Assembly (NCBI GenBank): GCA_964583765.1
Contig: CAZOWW010000050.1
Location: forward strand, 1-37,629
Origin: CAZOWW01 sp964583765
GTDB taxonomy: Bacteria; Actinomycetota; Actinomycetes; Actinomycetales; Kineosporiaceae
Length of the DNA: 37,629 nucleotides
Reading direction: 5' to 3'
This document shows, piece after piece, positions 1 through 8,288 of this stretch. Every line of letters starts with the position of its first letter. Position 1 is the stretch's first letter. The notes under the pieces were generated by a model. The model did no database searches and was not told the origin of the DNA. It saw nothing but the letters and a program-made list of their open reading frames with translations. Both the position numbers and the translations under genes were made by a program.

Positions 1-50
1 GTCACCGGCAAACCCCGCCACCCACCTCGGCGGTCAGAGGCGAAGCCTCA

Positions 51-347
51 TTAGAACAGGCCGCTTCCATCCGACCTCGGCATGTTCGCGAGAATTGCCT
101 CGAAGAGACCCTGCGCGTCCAGTGCGGCGTAGCTGTACTCCTTCTGCATTTCTCTGCCCGCGATCGTCATCCCGATCGTGATCGTCACGCTGTCGGACCC
201 CGGGGGTCGAGAGATTGACTGGACGAGAGACATGGCGTGAGTAATCCTTGTCCTTCGGAACACTCCCAGCCTCGTCTCGACAATGTCAATCCGCTCCGGA
301 TGGACGACGATCAGCTCGCCCTTGTTCGGCGTCGCGAACTCCCTCAT
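51..347 (-). CDS. Small conserved-looking protein of unknown function (98 aa)
   Basis: I do not recognise this protein. It is 98 residues, soluble, with no signal peptide or membrane segment. The first half reads like beta strands (GELIVVHPERIDIVETRLGV), and the C-terminal part has the helical stretch ALDAQGLFEAILANM. The ATG start at 347 is well supported: the minus strand carries AAGGAG five bases upstream (ATAAGGAGACATCATG). It follows the HEAT-repeat gene on the same strand after 115 bases, so the two may be co-transcribed. Composition is a little less GC-extreme than the metabolic genes further right. The reading frame and ribosome site make it very likely a real gene; function is open. 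Confidence 0.7.
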   Translation of the reverse strand: MREFATPNKGELIVVHPERIDIVETRLGVFRRTRITHAMSLVQSISRPPGSDSVTITIGMTIAGREMQKEYSYAALDAQGLFEAILANMPRSDGSGLF

Positions 348-462
348 GATGTCTCCTTATCGAATGCGTGAATGAAATGCGGAACTCGCCCCGCCCTCCC
401 ACCCGGAGCCGTGGCCGCTTCCAGGTCGGGACGTGACCGGTGCGAGCCCGAAGTCCACCCGT

Positions 463-1809
463 TCACCGATCAGCTCCTCCGCCGGATCCCGGGTCGCGTT
501 CGGTCGGCTGACCCCGTCGCGCCAGTTCCGCACGGGCCAGGTCACGGATGTCGGAGACGTCCGTGGACTCCATCTCCCCTGACGTGTCGTAGTGCCCCGC
601 GGGCCAGGTGCAGTCCGACAGTTCGGTGATGGAGCGGAGCGTGTCGACATCCACCACGGGCAGTGCGGCGGCCAGTTGACGGCGGAGAATGGTCGCGCAG
701 GTCTGTTCCGTCGTCCCGACCGAGAAACCGCCGAAGGCCGCGGCGAGCGGTCCGACCGCCGAGACTCCGAACTGTTGGACGCCGTCCCAGTCCTCGGCAG
801 CGAGTGCGAGGAGTGCCCGTTCGGAGTCGTTTCCCGGCGCCCACCCCAGCTTTGTCAACGCTGCCAGAGCCTGCTGGCGCATCGGCTGATCCCGTTTCCA
901 CAGAGTCGTCACGAGCGGCACCACCACACGCAGATCGCCCAGGTTGCCCAGCTCACTCACTGCGGCCATCCGCACCCCGCGGTCGCTGCTCTCCACCGCG
1001 GTCAGTAGCGCATCGACGGCACCGGCCGCCGCCAGTTGGCGCAGGATGGCTTTCCGCAGGTTCAGCTCCCGCCACCCCTTCGAGTCGGGCAGACGCCCGA
1101 CGATGTGGCTGAGTGCCCGCCCTGCGGCCTCACGCACCCGCGCATCGGCGTCGGCGTACGCCCTGATCAGTGGATCGAGCGCCGTGACACCCCCGAGATC
1201 CCCCAGCGCGCCCGCGACAGCGGCCCGCAGTGCCGGGTCAGGTCGGGCGAGCGCCAACTCCAACAGCCGATTGTCGCCGATTCGGCTGAGTGCCTTCGCT
1301 GCGGACCCACGCACCTCTTGCCTTGGGTCGCCCAGGGCAGTGCCCAGTCCTTCCAGGGCATGTTCGAGCGCGTCGCGGGCGCGAGCGGCAATGTCCGGGT
1401 CACGGTCGGCGGCCGCGGACAGCAACGGCACCAAGAGACCGGCCCGCAAATCGATCGGTCTGTTGGCTTTGAGCGCGGTCAGGACCCTCAGCTCGGGCGG
1501 TGAGGTGGCCACCCATCCGCAGCCGACCAGCAGCGCTTCGAGCTCCGGGGAACGCGTTCGGTGCCAGATCTCGCAGGCGGCATCGACGGCGCTGGGATCA
1601 CAGATGCGCTCCAGGGCGGCTCGGACGGCGGCGCCAATTCCGGGATCCGCGCAGAGAGGCAGGGCCTCGGCGAGGACACCGACGGCCTCCGGCAGTTCGG
1701 TGTGCTGCGCCAGCCACGAGGCCGCGCGCCGGCGACGACCACGCGCCAGAACACCCTTGCCGCCACCGGAAAGCCGCTTTCGGTACTTGGCGATCAATTC
1801 GTGGTGCAT
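463..1809 (-). CDS. HEAT-repeat protein
   Basis: The protein is an all-helical repeat protein made of HEAT/PBS-lyase-like units. Clear units include LGTALGDPRQEVRGSAAKAL, ALRAAVAGALGDLGGVTALD, PLIRAYADADARVREAAGRA and VRMAAVSELGNLGDLRVVVP. Each has the helix-turn-helix pattern with conserved Asp-Val-Arg and Ala-Leu positions. HEAT scaffolds mediate protein-protein contacts; no catalytic domain is attached here. No signal peptide or TM segment is visible, so it should be cytoplasmic. The start is uncertain: the ATG at 1809 begins a sensible N-terminus (MHHELIAKYRKRL), but in-frame ATG 1857 and GTG 1890 also exist, and none has a convincing Shine-Dalgarno. The Gly/Arg/Asp tail after about residue 430 is low complexity. 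The specific role is unknown. Confidence 0.75.
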   Translation of the reverse strand: MHHELIAKYRKRLSGGGKGVLARGRRRRAASWLAQHTELPEAVGVLAEALPLCADPGIGAAVRAALERICDPSAVDAACEIWHRTRSPELEALLVGCGWVATSPPELRVLTALKANRPIDLRAGLLVPLLSAAADRDPDIAARARDALEHALEGLGTALGDPRQEVRGSAAKALSRIGDNRLLELALARPDPALRAAVAGALGDLGGVTALDPLIRAYADADARVREAAGRALSHIVGRLPDSKGWRELNLRKAILRQLAAAGAVDALLTAVESSDRGVRMAAVSELGNLGDLRVVVPLVTTLWKRDQPMRQQALAALTKLGWAPGNDSERALLALAAEDWDGVQQFGVSAVGPLAAAFGGFSVGTTEQTCATILRRQLAAALPVVDVDTLRSITELSDCTWPAGHYDTSGEMESTDVSDIRDLARAELARRGQPTERDPGSGGGADR

Positions 1810-1946
1810 CGCCTCGGCGCGTCCGGAGGCTCCGTCGCCGGGTAAGGACGGCCTCATGGCACATCCCGGGCGGCGGACGTCACCGGGCACCTCACAGGGG
1901 GCGCCTCTCCGTGGCAGATCTCCGTCCGGGGCGGGCGACGACGTCT

Positions 1947-2705
1947 TCAGCCGTGCGCAATGGGCGCTCGGGGTGGCCCGGTCGTGAAGCGTCGGACGTA
2001 CTCGGAGGGATCGGGACTCGTGGCTTGTACGAAGGCAGGGGGGTCACCTTTCATGGTCCAGGGGGGCGGGCCCTTTTCTGCGTTCGTCACGGAGTTGCAG
2101 TAGGGCGGCTCCGCCACGAACGTCTTCTCCCAGATGAGGGCCGCGGTGCCCGCGACGACCATCCGCATTCGGGCGACACCGTGGCTGCGGCGGAGTTCCC
2201 CGGACACTCCGTCGGACTCTCGGGTGTAGTAGCCGCACGACGGGTCGGCGACGTGGGACGTCGAGACACACGCCACGAGCTGGACACTCGCGACCGTCGT
2301 GGGCTTCATCTCGGGGGGCCAGGGGTAACCTGCAGGCTCGGCAGCGAAGATCTCGTCCTCCCAGCCGCCGAGTTCTCCGCCCACGACCACTATCGGATGC
2401 TGCCGGCCCGTGTAGCGGGCTGCTGACCTGACCGGGTGCCCCTGACACACGGACTGGTAGGCCCGCACGAGCACGTCCGACGGGTAGGGCGGTGCCTCGG
2501 CTCTCCAATCGAGCGTCGGCGGAGCCGACGGGGCCGGTTTCGACGAGGTCGGTGGCGGGGTCGTGCTGGACGGGCGGGCGGACTGCGTGGATGCGCTCTT
2601 GTGCTTCAACTGGATGTCTCCGCTGAAGTGGCCGATGACCCAAAGGATCATGACGACTGGCACGGCGAAAAGCCATCCGCGAGACTTCTGCGGCAGTTTC
2701 GTCAT
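1947..2705 (-). CDS. Membrane-anchored extracytoplasmic protein of unknown function
   Basis: This 252-residue protein has one N-terminal hydrophobic segment (about residues 11-28, GWLFAVPVVMILWVIGHFSG) after a positively charged MTKLPQKSR. That fits a signal anchor. A Ser/Thr/Pro-rich linker follows (about 37-66), then an outside domain with several cysteines (VCQGHP, VACVST, DPSCGYY, PPYCNS) that could form disulfides. I do not recognise the domain. The ATG at 2705 has GAAGGA twelve bases upstream. It lies between the PLA2-like gene and the HEAT gene on the same strand, with 263 non-coding bases (2706-2968) upstream in which I see nothing recognisable. Probably a cell-surface protein; function unknown. 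Confidence 0.7.
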   Translation of the reverse strand: MTKLPQKSRGWLFAVPVVMILWVIGHFSGDIQLKHKSASTQSARPSSTTPPPTSSKPAPSAPPTLDWRAEAPPYPSDVLVRAYQSVCQGHPVRSAARYTGRQHPIVVVGGELGGWEDEIFAAEPAGYPWPPEMKPTTVASVQLVACVSTSHVADPSCGYYTRESDGVSGELRRSHGVARMRMVVAGTAALIWEKTFVAEPPYCNSVTNAEKGPPPWTMKGDPPAFVQATSPDPSEYVRRFTTGPPRAPIAHG

Positions 2706-2968
2706 TCCCCAGGCACGTCCTTCGCTCGCAGCCTGCCCTGCTTCACCGACCGCTCTGTCTCACCGGCGACCAGGCCTCACCGACCGCAGGGATGGTGTCC
2801 GCAGCCTGAAATGCCCCATACGTATCCACCGGATACCGCGGCGGCCCGGAACTCGGACGCCGGCTCGCATCGCACAGAGCGTAGTGCGCCAGGGAGTTCC
2901 TGCCCCATCGCCACGCACGATGAACCGAGGAACAACTGCGCCCGGTCGTCCTCGCCCACGAGAGGAGC

Positions 2969-3367
2969 TCATCCGGCCGAGGAACGAGCACCGGGCAGCA
3001 GTGTGCGGGCACGGTTCAGGTCCCCGACGGACACGATGACCGAGCCGAACTCCTTGACCGCCTGGTAATAGACCCAGGCCAGAGCGTCGCAAGCCGGTCG
3101 CAGGACCGACGGGTAGGCGGAGCAACTACGGGAGAGATCTGCACAGAATAAGTTGTCGATGCGGGACTTGTTGCCGGCGAAGCCGCCGACCGCCTTGTAG
3201 TTCCGGTAGCCGAAATCGTGTCGGGCGCAGGGCAGTCTGAAATCGAACCCGTAGACCCTCCACGCCGCTCCACCTGTTTCCGCCTCCTTCTCTTGAAAGT
3301 CGTCATGGCGCCACAGAAACCGTTTCCCATCGACCCGCAACGAGGCTCCCCAACAAATTCGCCCCAT
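2969..3367 (-). CDS. Prokaryotic phospholipase A2-like protein, N-terminus apparently lost or frameshifted
   Basis: The second half matches secreted bacterial phospholipase A2 of the Streptomyces violaceoruber type. It has CARHDFGYRNYK (about residues 47-58, catalytic His50 and Ca-binding Asp51), NKSRIDNLF and CADLSRSC (about 66-82, catalytic Asp77), then LAWVYYQAVKEFGS. Such enzymes hydrolyse the sn-2 ester of phospholipids outside the cell. The first 40 residues do not resemble the family: the usual Asp-Leu-Cys of the calcium loop and its disulfide partner are missing, and no signal peptide is present. The ATG at 3367 has no ribosome site. Just upstream, in another minus-strand frame, VVPLVVLAVLVYLTHFF (within 3370-3445) reads like a signal or TM segment. 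A frameshift or decayed gene is therefore likely. Confidence 0.6.
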   Translation of the reverse strand: MGRICWGASLRVDGKRFLWRHDDFQEKEAETGGAAWRVYGFDFRLPCARHDFGYRNYKAVGGFAGNKSRIDNLFCADLSRSCSAYPSVLRPACDALAWVYYQAVKEFGSVIVSVGDLNRARTLLPGARSSAG

Positions 3368-3443
3368 GGAAGAAATGCGTCAGGTACACAAGGACAGCCA
3401 GGACCACAAGCGGCACCACGAGAGTGTCCCGACCACGCCGGGC

Positions 3444-4529
3444 TCATCCCACCCCTCGGGAGGCGATCGCGGGGCACGGATCGAGCCCGAGAAACCGGAC
3501 CGCCGGGTCCGGGGCGAGCACCGCGTCCAGGTCCCACCCCCGCGCAACCACCCACCCGTCGTCGTAGACCGTCGAGCGGTAGGACGGACCGAGGTCGGGG
3601 CACAGACACACCACGTCCCGCAACGCAGGCACGGCAGCCATCCGCGCGAGACAGGCCGCGAGCACCGCCCCACCGGAGGCACCCAGGCGCAGGCCGGTCG
3701 CCTGGTCCAGTCGTCGGCACCAGCGCACCGCCTCGATCTCGGGCACCCGCATGGCCAGGTCGAGACACCAGGGCCGGACGAAGGTCGACGGCCGGGCCGA
3801 CCCGATCCCGGACAGGTGACGCGGGCCCAGTTCCCCGCCCGGCAGGGCGAGTGATCCCCGCACGTCCACCGCGACGAGCTGGAGCCCGGGCCGGTGCTCC
3901 CGGAACCATCGAGCCAGGCCGGCGAAGGTCCCCCCGGTGGACACGGCCGCGAACAGGGCGGCGACCCCGGGTGGAGCCTGCGCATCGAGTTCCGGCCCGG
4001 TCTCGCGGTAGTGCACCAACGGATTCGCCGGGTTGGCGTACTGGTCGGTCCACAGGTACCGGGACGAGCGTGCGACCAGGTCCCGGACGACCGCCAGCCT
4101 CGCCTCGAGGAGGGGGGTCCGCGGTTCCGCCGGGAACGCCACCTCCACCCGCGCGCCGAGGTCCTCGAGCCTGCGCACCAGTTCGGGAGTCACGTGGGCG
4201 TCGACGACCGCCACGAACGGCAGCGACCGCGCAGCGGCCAGCATCGCCAAGCCGACGCCGAGGTTCCCGGACGTCGACTCGACGAGGGTCGTTCCCGGAG
4301 CGGACAGCCGGGCCTCCGGTAACGAGGCCAGCAGTCCCCGCGCCGTCCGGAACTTGACCGAGCCGCCGGGATTGGTCCCTTCGAGCTTCAGCCGGATCAC
4401 CCGCTCGACCTCCGCCACCCGCACGCGCAGGGGTACCAGCGGAGTGACCGCGGTACCGGCCGCGGTCGGGGTCCCGTCCACCGTGGCGGTGCCCGCCGCG
4501 GTCCCGTCCCGGACGGTCACCCCGGTCAC
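3444..4529 (-). CDS. SbnA/cysteine-synthase-like PLP-dependent enzyme
   Basis: This 361-aa fold-type II PLP enzyme has the Schiff-base lysine in GTNPGGSVKFRTA (about K59), the phosphate/substrate loop STSGNLG (about 85-91) and a later Gly-rich loop VSTGGTFAG. Residues LVESTSGNLGVGLAM, TDQYANPANPLVHY and LVAVDVRGS are closer to SbnA, the N-(2-amino-2-carboxyethyl)-L-glutamate synthase of staphyloferrin B synthesis, than to housekeeping cysteine synthases. SbnA joins O-phosphoserine and glutamate on the way to 2,3-diaminopropionate. No SbnB dehydrogenase or siderophore synthetase is nearby, so the product here is inferred. The GTG at 4529 overlaps the sugar-transferase stop as GTGA, with GAGGG upstream. 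It is the last gene of the operon. An ordinary O-acetylserine sulfhydrylase is the alternative. Confidence 0.82.
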   Translation of the reverse strand: MTGVTVRDGTAAGTATVDGTPTAAGTAVTPLVPLRVRVAEVERVIRLKLEGTNPGGSVKFRTARGLLASLPEARLSAPGTTLVESTSGNLGVGLAMLAAARSLPFVAVVDAHVTPELVRRLEDLGARVEVAFPAEPRTPLLEARLAVVRDLVARSSRYLWTDQYANPANPLVHYRETGPELDAQAPPGVAALFAAVSTGGTFAGLARWFREHRPGLQLVAVDVRGSLALPGGELGPRHLSGIGSARPSTFVRPWCLDLAMRVPEIEAVRWCRRLDQATGLRLGASGGAVLAACLARMAAVPALRDVVCLCPDLGPSYRSTVYDDGWVVARGWDLDAVLAPDPAVRFLGLDPCPAIASRGVG

Positions 4530-5254
4530 GCCGTGCCCTCGCCTGCGTGGTCGGACGAGGTACGGCGCCGCCGGAACGGCAGCAGCAGGGTCCGGCCGAG
4601 GATCGCGAGGTCGCTGCCCGGGCCGAGTTCCCGGACGTAGCGCTCGTCGAGACGCACCTGGTGATAGCGGTCGAGGTAACCCCGCGCGGCCAGTTCGAGC
4701 TGTGCGTGGCAGGTGAATCCCGGACGCACCCGGTGACGCTCGCCACCGCCACCGGCCGCCGCCACGTGCTCCGGCAGCAGCGGCCGCGGCCCGATCAGAC
4801 TCATCGACCCGGTGAGCACGTTCGCCAACTGCGGCACCTCGTCGACGCGCAGCGTCCGCAGGACCCGTCCGTACCGGGTGGTCCGATGCCGTTCCCGGTA
4901 GGCCCGACCGGCAACGAGTTCCTCCGGAAACCCGTCTCCGCTCTCGTCCGTGCTGCCCTCGTCCGTCCCGCACCGGTCCGTTGCTCGGGTAGCAGCCACC
5001 GGCCCCGCCGCGTCCGGCGCCCCTGCCACGCGCATCGTGCGCAGCTTGACCAGACGGAACAGGCGCCCGTCCCGACCCACCCGCTCCTGCACGAAGAAGA
5101 CGGGACGTCCCTGCAGGGCCAGCCCCAGCAGACCGGCGACGATGACGACGAGGACCGCCGGGACGAGCAGCACCAGGACGACGCCGAGGTCAAACCCTCG
5201 CTTGAGAGGCGGGTACCAGCCGCTGCCCGCAGGCCACCGCCACCGAGACGGCAT
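4526..5254 (-). CDS. Polyprenyl-phosphate sugar-1-phosphate transferase (PglC/WcaJ C-domain type)
   Basis: A 242-aa bacterial sugar transferase that moves a sugar-1-phosphate from a nucleotide sugar to undecaprenyl phosphate at the inner membrane face, the first step of many surface glycans. It starts with KRGFDLGVVL, one long hydrophobic helix (about residues 19-45), then FFVQERVGRDGRLFRLVKLR, RVDEVPQLANVLTGSMSLIG and PRPLLPEH, which are family hallmarks. It is the short monotopic form without extra TM helices. An Asp/Glu-Gly-rich insert (about residues 80-110) is unusual. The ATG at 5254 has GGGGGAGG nine bases upstream and lies inside the end of the MurD-like gene, giving a 65-base overlap. 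The sugar substrate cannot be read from sequence. Confidence 0.88.
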   Translation of the reverse strand: MPSRWRWPAGSGWYPPLKRGFDLGVVLVLLVPAVLVVIVAGLLGLALQGRPVFFVQERVGRDGRLFRLVKLRTMRVAGAPDAAGPVAATRATDRCGTDEGSTDESGDGFPEELVAGRAYRERHRTTRYGRVLRTLRVDEVPQLANVLTGSMSLIGPRPLLPEHVAAAGGGGERHRVRPGFTCHAQLELAARGYLDRYHQVRLDERYVRELGPGSDLAILGRTLLLPFRRRRTSSDHAGEGTA

Positions 5255-6695
5255 GATCGAACGCCTCCCCCCGCGCGTACTTGTCCGTGAACAGGGCGCC
5301 CGTGCCACAACCGGGTGAGAAGACCACCGTGACGTCGGGAACCTGCAGTGCCCGGCGAACTGCCTGGTCGAGGTCCGTGCAGCGCACGACCGCACCGAAT
5401 CCGGCCCGGGCGAACGCCTCCTCCAGCGGCCCGGCCATCGGCCCGGTCGTACACGCGAGCCGGGCGTGCGAGTTGCCGGCGAGGGCGTCCGCCAGCCCGT
5501 CGAATTCCCCGGGCCGGTACCGCTGCCGGTCCCCACCACAGATGAGCACGAAGGGCCGGGCCATGGCCCGGGCCAGGGCCTGGGCCGAGGCCGGCACACA
5601 GGCGGCCGCGTCGTTGATGAACTCTCGCCCGGCCACCACGCGCACGGCCTGGCGGTACAGCGGCACCGCCCGGGGCAGGGCAGGCGCCCGTCGGCTCACC
5701 TGCTCCGGGTCCACGCCGAGGGTGAGTACGGCAGCCGCCGCAGCCAGTGCGTTCATGCGATCCAGGGCCGACAACCTGTCCAGTCCGGGCAGCCGGCACC
5801 GGATCGCCGTCCCCCCGGCGACGCCGCGCATCCCACCCTCACCGCTGACAGCGCCGGGCATTCCTCCCTCGCCGACGACACCGCGCACCAGGTCGTCGCG
5901 CAGGTCCCAACTTCCCCCGGGCCCGAACGGCACCCCCACCTGGCTCAGGTGCCGCGCGTCCGAGTGCTGCCGAGGGATGTCCGCGTGGAACAGCAGCCTG
6001 CGGCACCGGTCGGCCAGGGAGTACTTGACCTGCCGATATGCGGCGAACGAACCGTGATCCTGCTCATGGTTGAGGGTGATCCCGGTGAGCACCCCGACGT
6101 CCAGGCGCCGCCGGAACCCGTTGCGCAGGTGACGGTTGGACGCCTCGAAGGCCAGGCACCGGTCGGCCGGCTCCTGGGCGAGCGCACCGAGGTCGCTGAA
6201 GGACTCGCGGTCGTTGCCGCAGAAGACGCCGCCGGCCAGGGTCGCCGCGAACCGGGCGGTGGTGCTCTTGCCGAACGAACCGCTCACCCCGATCACGGGC
6301 CCTCGCCACAGGTCGAAACAGGCATCCGGGTAGCCCACGAACCGCTCCTGCAGCGCGGCGAGGGGTGCGTTGCGCTCGTGCAGGAACCAGGACACGGGCA
6401 CCAGCACCGCCGCCGCGTCCTCGATCCCCCGCAGGTGATCCGCTCCGGTGTGCAGTTCCCGGCACCGCCCCAGCGCGGCCCAGGCTCGTGCCCGGTGGTC
6501 GGCGGGCTGGAAGCGGTGGGCGAGCTGGAAGGCCGCGCGCAGGTCCGAGGACAGGTCGTGCAGCACGATGTCCTCACGCCCGGACTCGACGAGGTAGCGC
6601 ACCATGGATGCGGTCTCCAGCCCGGCGGCGCCGACCGCGTGCACCGTGCCTGCCGGCAACCGGTCGATCCGCAGGACCGTCGCCTCGGCGGTCAC
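5190..6695 (-). CDS. MurD-like Mur ligase family amide synthase
   Basis: A 501-aa ATP-dependent amide ligase of the Mur family. The P-loop is SGSFGKSTTARF (about residues 138-149, K143). The central domain has NHEQDHGSFAAYRQVKYS, with His210, His214 and Lys224 at the place of the MurD metal-binding His and carbamylated Lys. Later come INDAAACVPASAQAL (nucleotide-binding Asn-Asp) and LICGGDRQRYRPGEFDGLADA, like the C-terminal motif of MurD. These enzymes phosphorylate a carboxylate and couple it to an amino acid. The surrounding genes are not cell-wall genes (no ftsW, murG or mraY), so it is probably a specialised paralogue. The GTG at 6695 overlaps the previous stop (GTGA) after GGAGAGG. Its substrates are unknown. 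Confidence 0.83.
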   Translation of the reverse strand: MTAEATVLRIDRLPAGTVHAVGAAGLETASMVRYLVESGREDIVLHDLSSDLRAAFQLAHRFQPADHRARAWAALGRCRELHTGADHLRGIEDAAAVLVPVSWFLHERNAPLAALQERFVGYPDACFDLWRGPVIGVSGSFGKSTTARFAATLAGGVFCGNDRESFSDLGALAQEPADRCLAFEASNRHLRNGFRRRLDVGVLTGITLNHEQDHGSFAAYRQVKYSLADRCRRLLFHADIPRQHSDARHLSQVGVPFGPGGSWDLRDDLVRGVVGEGGMPGAVSGEGGMRGVAGGTAIRCRLPGLDRLSALDRMNALAAAAAVLTLGVDPEQVSRRAPALPRAVPLYRQAVRVVAGREFINDAAACVPASAQALARAMARPFVLICGGDRQRYRPGEFDGLADALAGNSHARLACTTGPMAGPLEEAFARAGFGAVVRCTDLDQAVRRALQVPDVTVVFSPGCGTGALFTDKYARGEAFDHAVSVAVACGQRLVPASQARV

Positions 6696-8077
6696 CGCCC
6701 CACCTCTCCGTCCCGGAACCGCCCCGCCGCACCGCCCGGGAACCAGTCGGTCTCCACCCGACGACGCGAGACCCGGCGCACGTCCTTGCCCCCGCCGCCG
6801 GCCGGCAGCCCCGCCCGGACGACGAACTCGTCGAAGTCGGTCACGAAGTGCAGCGCGGGCGGCTCGAGCAGTCCCAGGCGGACGAGCCGCTCGTGCAGCG
6901 GATAGCGCCGCAGGACCTCGTCGCGGAACCCCGCGGTTCCGGTGCCCTCGATCACCACGGTCAGGTCGTTGCACGGGCTGAACACGAACCACCTCGCCCC
7001 TGGGAGGCGGCTCCCGATGAGATCCGCCAACTCGTACGGCGAGAACAGCTCGCCGTAATTGAGTACGTCGTCGGAGCGTCCCAGGATGCATGTGCAACTG
7101 AATCGGTCCCTGCCACCGCATCGGGTGCGGGTCAGACCCTGCACGACGTCGTAGGTCACGAAGCGCACGATCGGGAAGCTGGTCCGCTTGACCGAGCTGA
7201 CGGCGAGCACCACCGCGTCCGGCCGGTCGGTCACCCCGTCCCTCAGCGCGGTCCCGCCCAGCGCCGTTCCGTCGGGCACCAGTTCCTCGGGCACCATGCC
7301 GCCAGACGACGTCCCGCGGGGCACTGTCCTGCCCAGCACCGTCCCGCCAGACGACGTCCCGCCGGGCACTGTCCTGCCCGGAACCGGCCCCTCGGGAACG
7401 GCCTCGGGGAACACGCCGTCCAGGAAGTGGTACCGGGCGCACTCCGGGCAGCTGTACGCAATGGTGCCGATCTCGGTGGATCCGTACGTGTCCATGACCG
7501 CGGACGGCACGAGCCCGAAGAAGCGCTGCACGCGCTCCCGGGCGGACGGCAGGAGCACCTCCCCGTTGGTGATCACCCGGCGGACCGAGGTCGGGGCCTC
7601 CCCTCGACGTTCGAGGGCCCCGACGAGCCGGGCGAGGATCGACGGCGAGCAATACAGGACCTCGGGGGCGCCCTCGCGGATCGCCGCGCACTGTGCCTCG
7701 AGGTCGGTGAGCCCCGCGTCGTGGACGTCGATGCCCAGGGCACGCAGGACGGCGCCCGCCGACCCGGCGTTGTGCCCCACCGCCAGCGAGACGAAGCCCC
7801 GGGTGCAGCCGTCCAGCCAGGGGCGGAACAGCTCCTCCTTCTCGCCGCGGTACCAGCCGTCCTCGGCCTGAGTCCACGCGACCGGCTTGGGGCGGCCCGA
7901 GGTACCGGTGGACGAGAAGACCCGTCCCCCGGCGGCCGGCCGGGAATACCACTCCCGGGCGCGGGCGGAGTCCAGGAACGCCAGGTCGTCGAATCCCGCC
8001 CCCTCGCCCGGTGCGAGTTCCGGGAACCACCGCCGGACGTGGTCGAGAACCGCGCGCTTCTCCCCCTGATCAAGCAC
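6692..8077 (-). CDS. PaaK/CapK-like adenylate-forming enzyme
   Basis: A 461-aa ANL-superfamily protein of the phenylacetate-CoA ligase/coenzyme F390 synthetase type. Motifs are SSTGTSGRPKPV (about 55-66, ATP loop), TNGEVL (about 170), DTYGSTEIG (about 196-204), CPEC (about 210-213), a Cys-rich TRTRCGGRDRFSCTC, and GRSDDVLNYGELFSP (hinge region). The family activates a carboxylate as acyl-AMP. Residues about 226-282 hold a Gly/Thr/Pro-rich insert with two 15-residue repeats (GRTVPGGTSSGGT and GRTVPRGTSSGGM), which looks like a recent in-frame duplication. The start is GTG 8077 (MLDQGEKRAV), without a clear Shine-Dalgarno. It is the first gene of the four-gene operon. Whether the acyl group goes to CoA, a carrier protein or an amine cannot be told. 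Confidence 0.8.
   Translation of the reverse strand: MLDQGEKRAVLDHVRRWFPELAPGEGAGFDDLAFLDSARAREWYSRPAAGGRVFSSTGTSGRPKPVAWTQAEDGWYRGEKEELFRPWLDGCTRGFVSLAVGHNAGSAGAVLRALGIDVHDAGLTDLEAQCAAIREGAPEVLYCSPSILARLVGALERRGEAPTSVRRVITNGEVLLPSARERVQRFFGLVPSAVMDTYGSTEIGTIAYSCPECARYHFLDGVFPEAVPEGPVPGRTVPGGTSSGGTVLGRTVPRGTSSGGMVPEELVPDGTALGGTALRDGVTDRPDAVVLAVSSVKRTSFPIVRFVTYDVVQGLTRTRCGGRDRFSCTCILGRSDDVLNYGELFSPYELADLIGSRLPGARWFVFSPCNDLTVVIEGTGTAGFRDEVLRRYPLHERLVRLGLLEPPALHFVTDFDEFVVRAGLPAGGGGKDVRRVSRRRVETDWFPGGAAGRFRDGEVGR
7301..7390. repeat. Two 45-bp tandem repeats inside the adenylate-forming enzyme gene
   Basis: Copies 7301-7345 and 7346-7390 match at 41 of 45 positions and both begin GCCAGACGACGTCCCG. 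The period keeps the frame and adds 15 residues per copy to the Gly/Thr/Pro-rich insert. Copy number may vary between strains. Confidence 0.9.
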
Positions 8078-8288
8078 GCCGGGAGTCTGCCACGCGGGAA
8101 CACCCCGGACGTCCGACGGCGCGCCGGGATGATCCCGGTCCCCCGGATCCCGGCCCGGCTCTCACGGCCGCTCCGTCACCCCGGGACCACAGGCCGAACC
8201 GTCGCGACGAGAGCTGACCCACCGGCCGCCACCGGCGCAGGGCCTTCCGGAACCGGGCCGACCACCTCCACCAGTCCGCCCACCCCCG

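Noticed and set aside
3444..4529. Staphyloferrin B-type siderophore locus
   Set aside because: Only an SbnA-like gene is present; there is no SbnB, no NIS synthetase, no citrate synthase and no siderophore transporter.
5190..6695. Housekeeping MurD
   Set aside because: No division/cell-wall cluster genes surround it and it is embedded in a specialised operon; kept as MurD-like paralogue.
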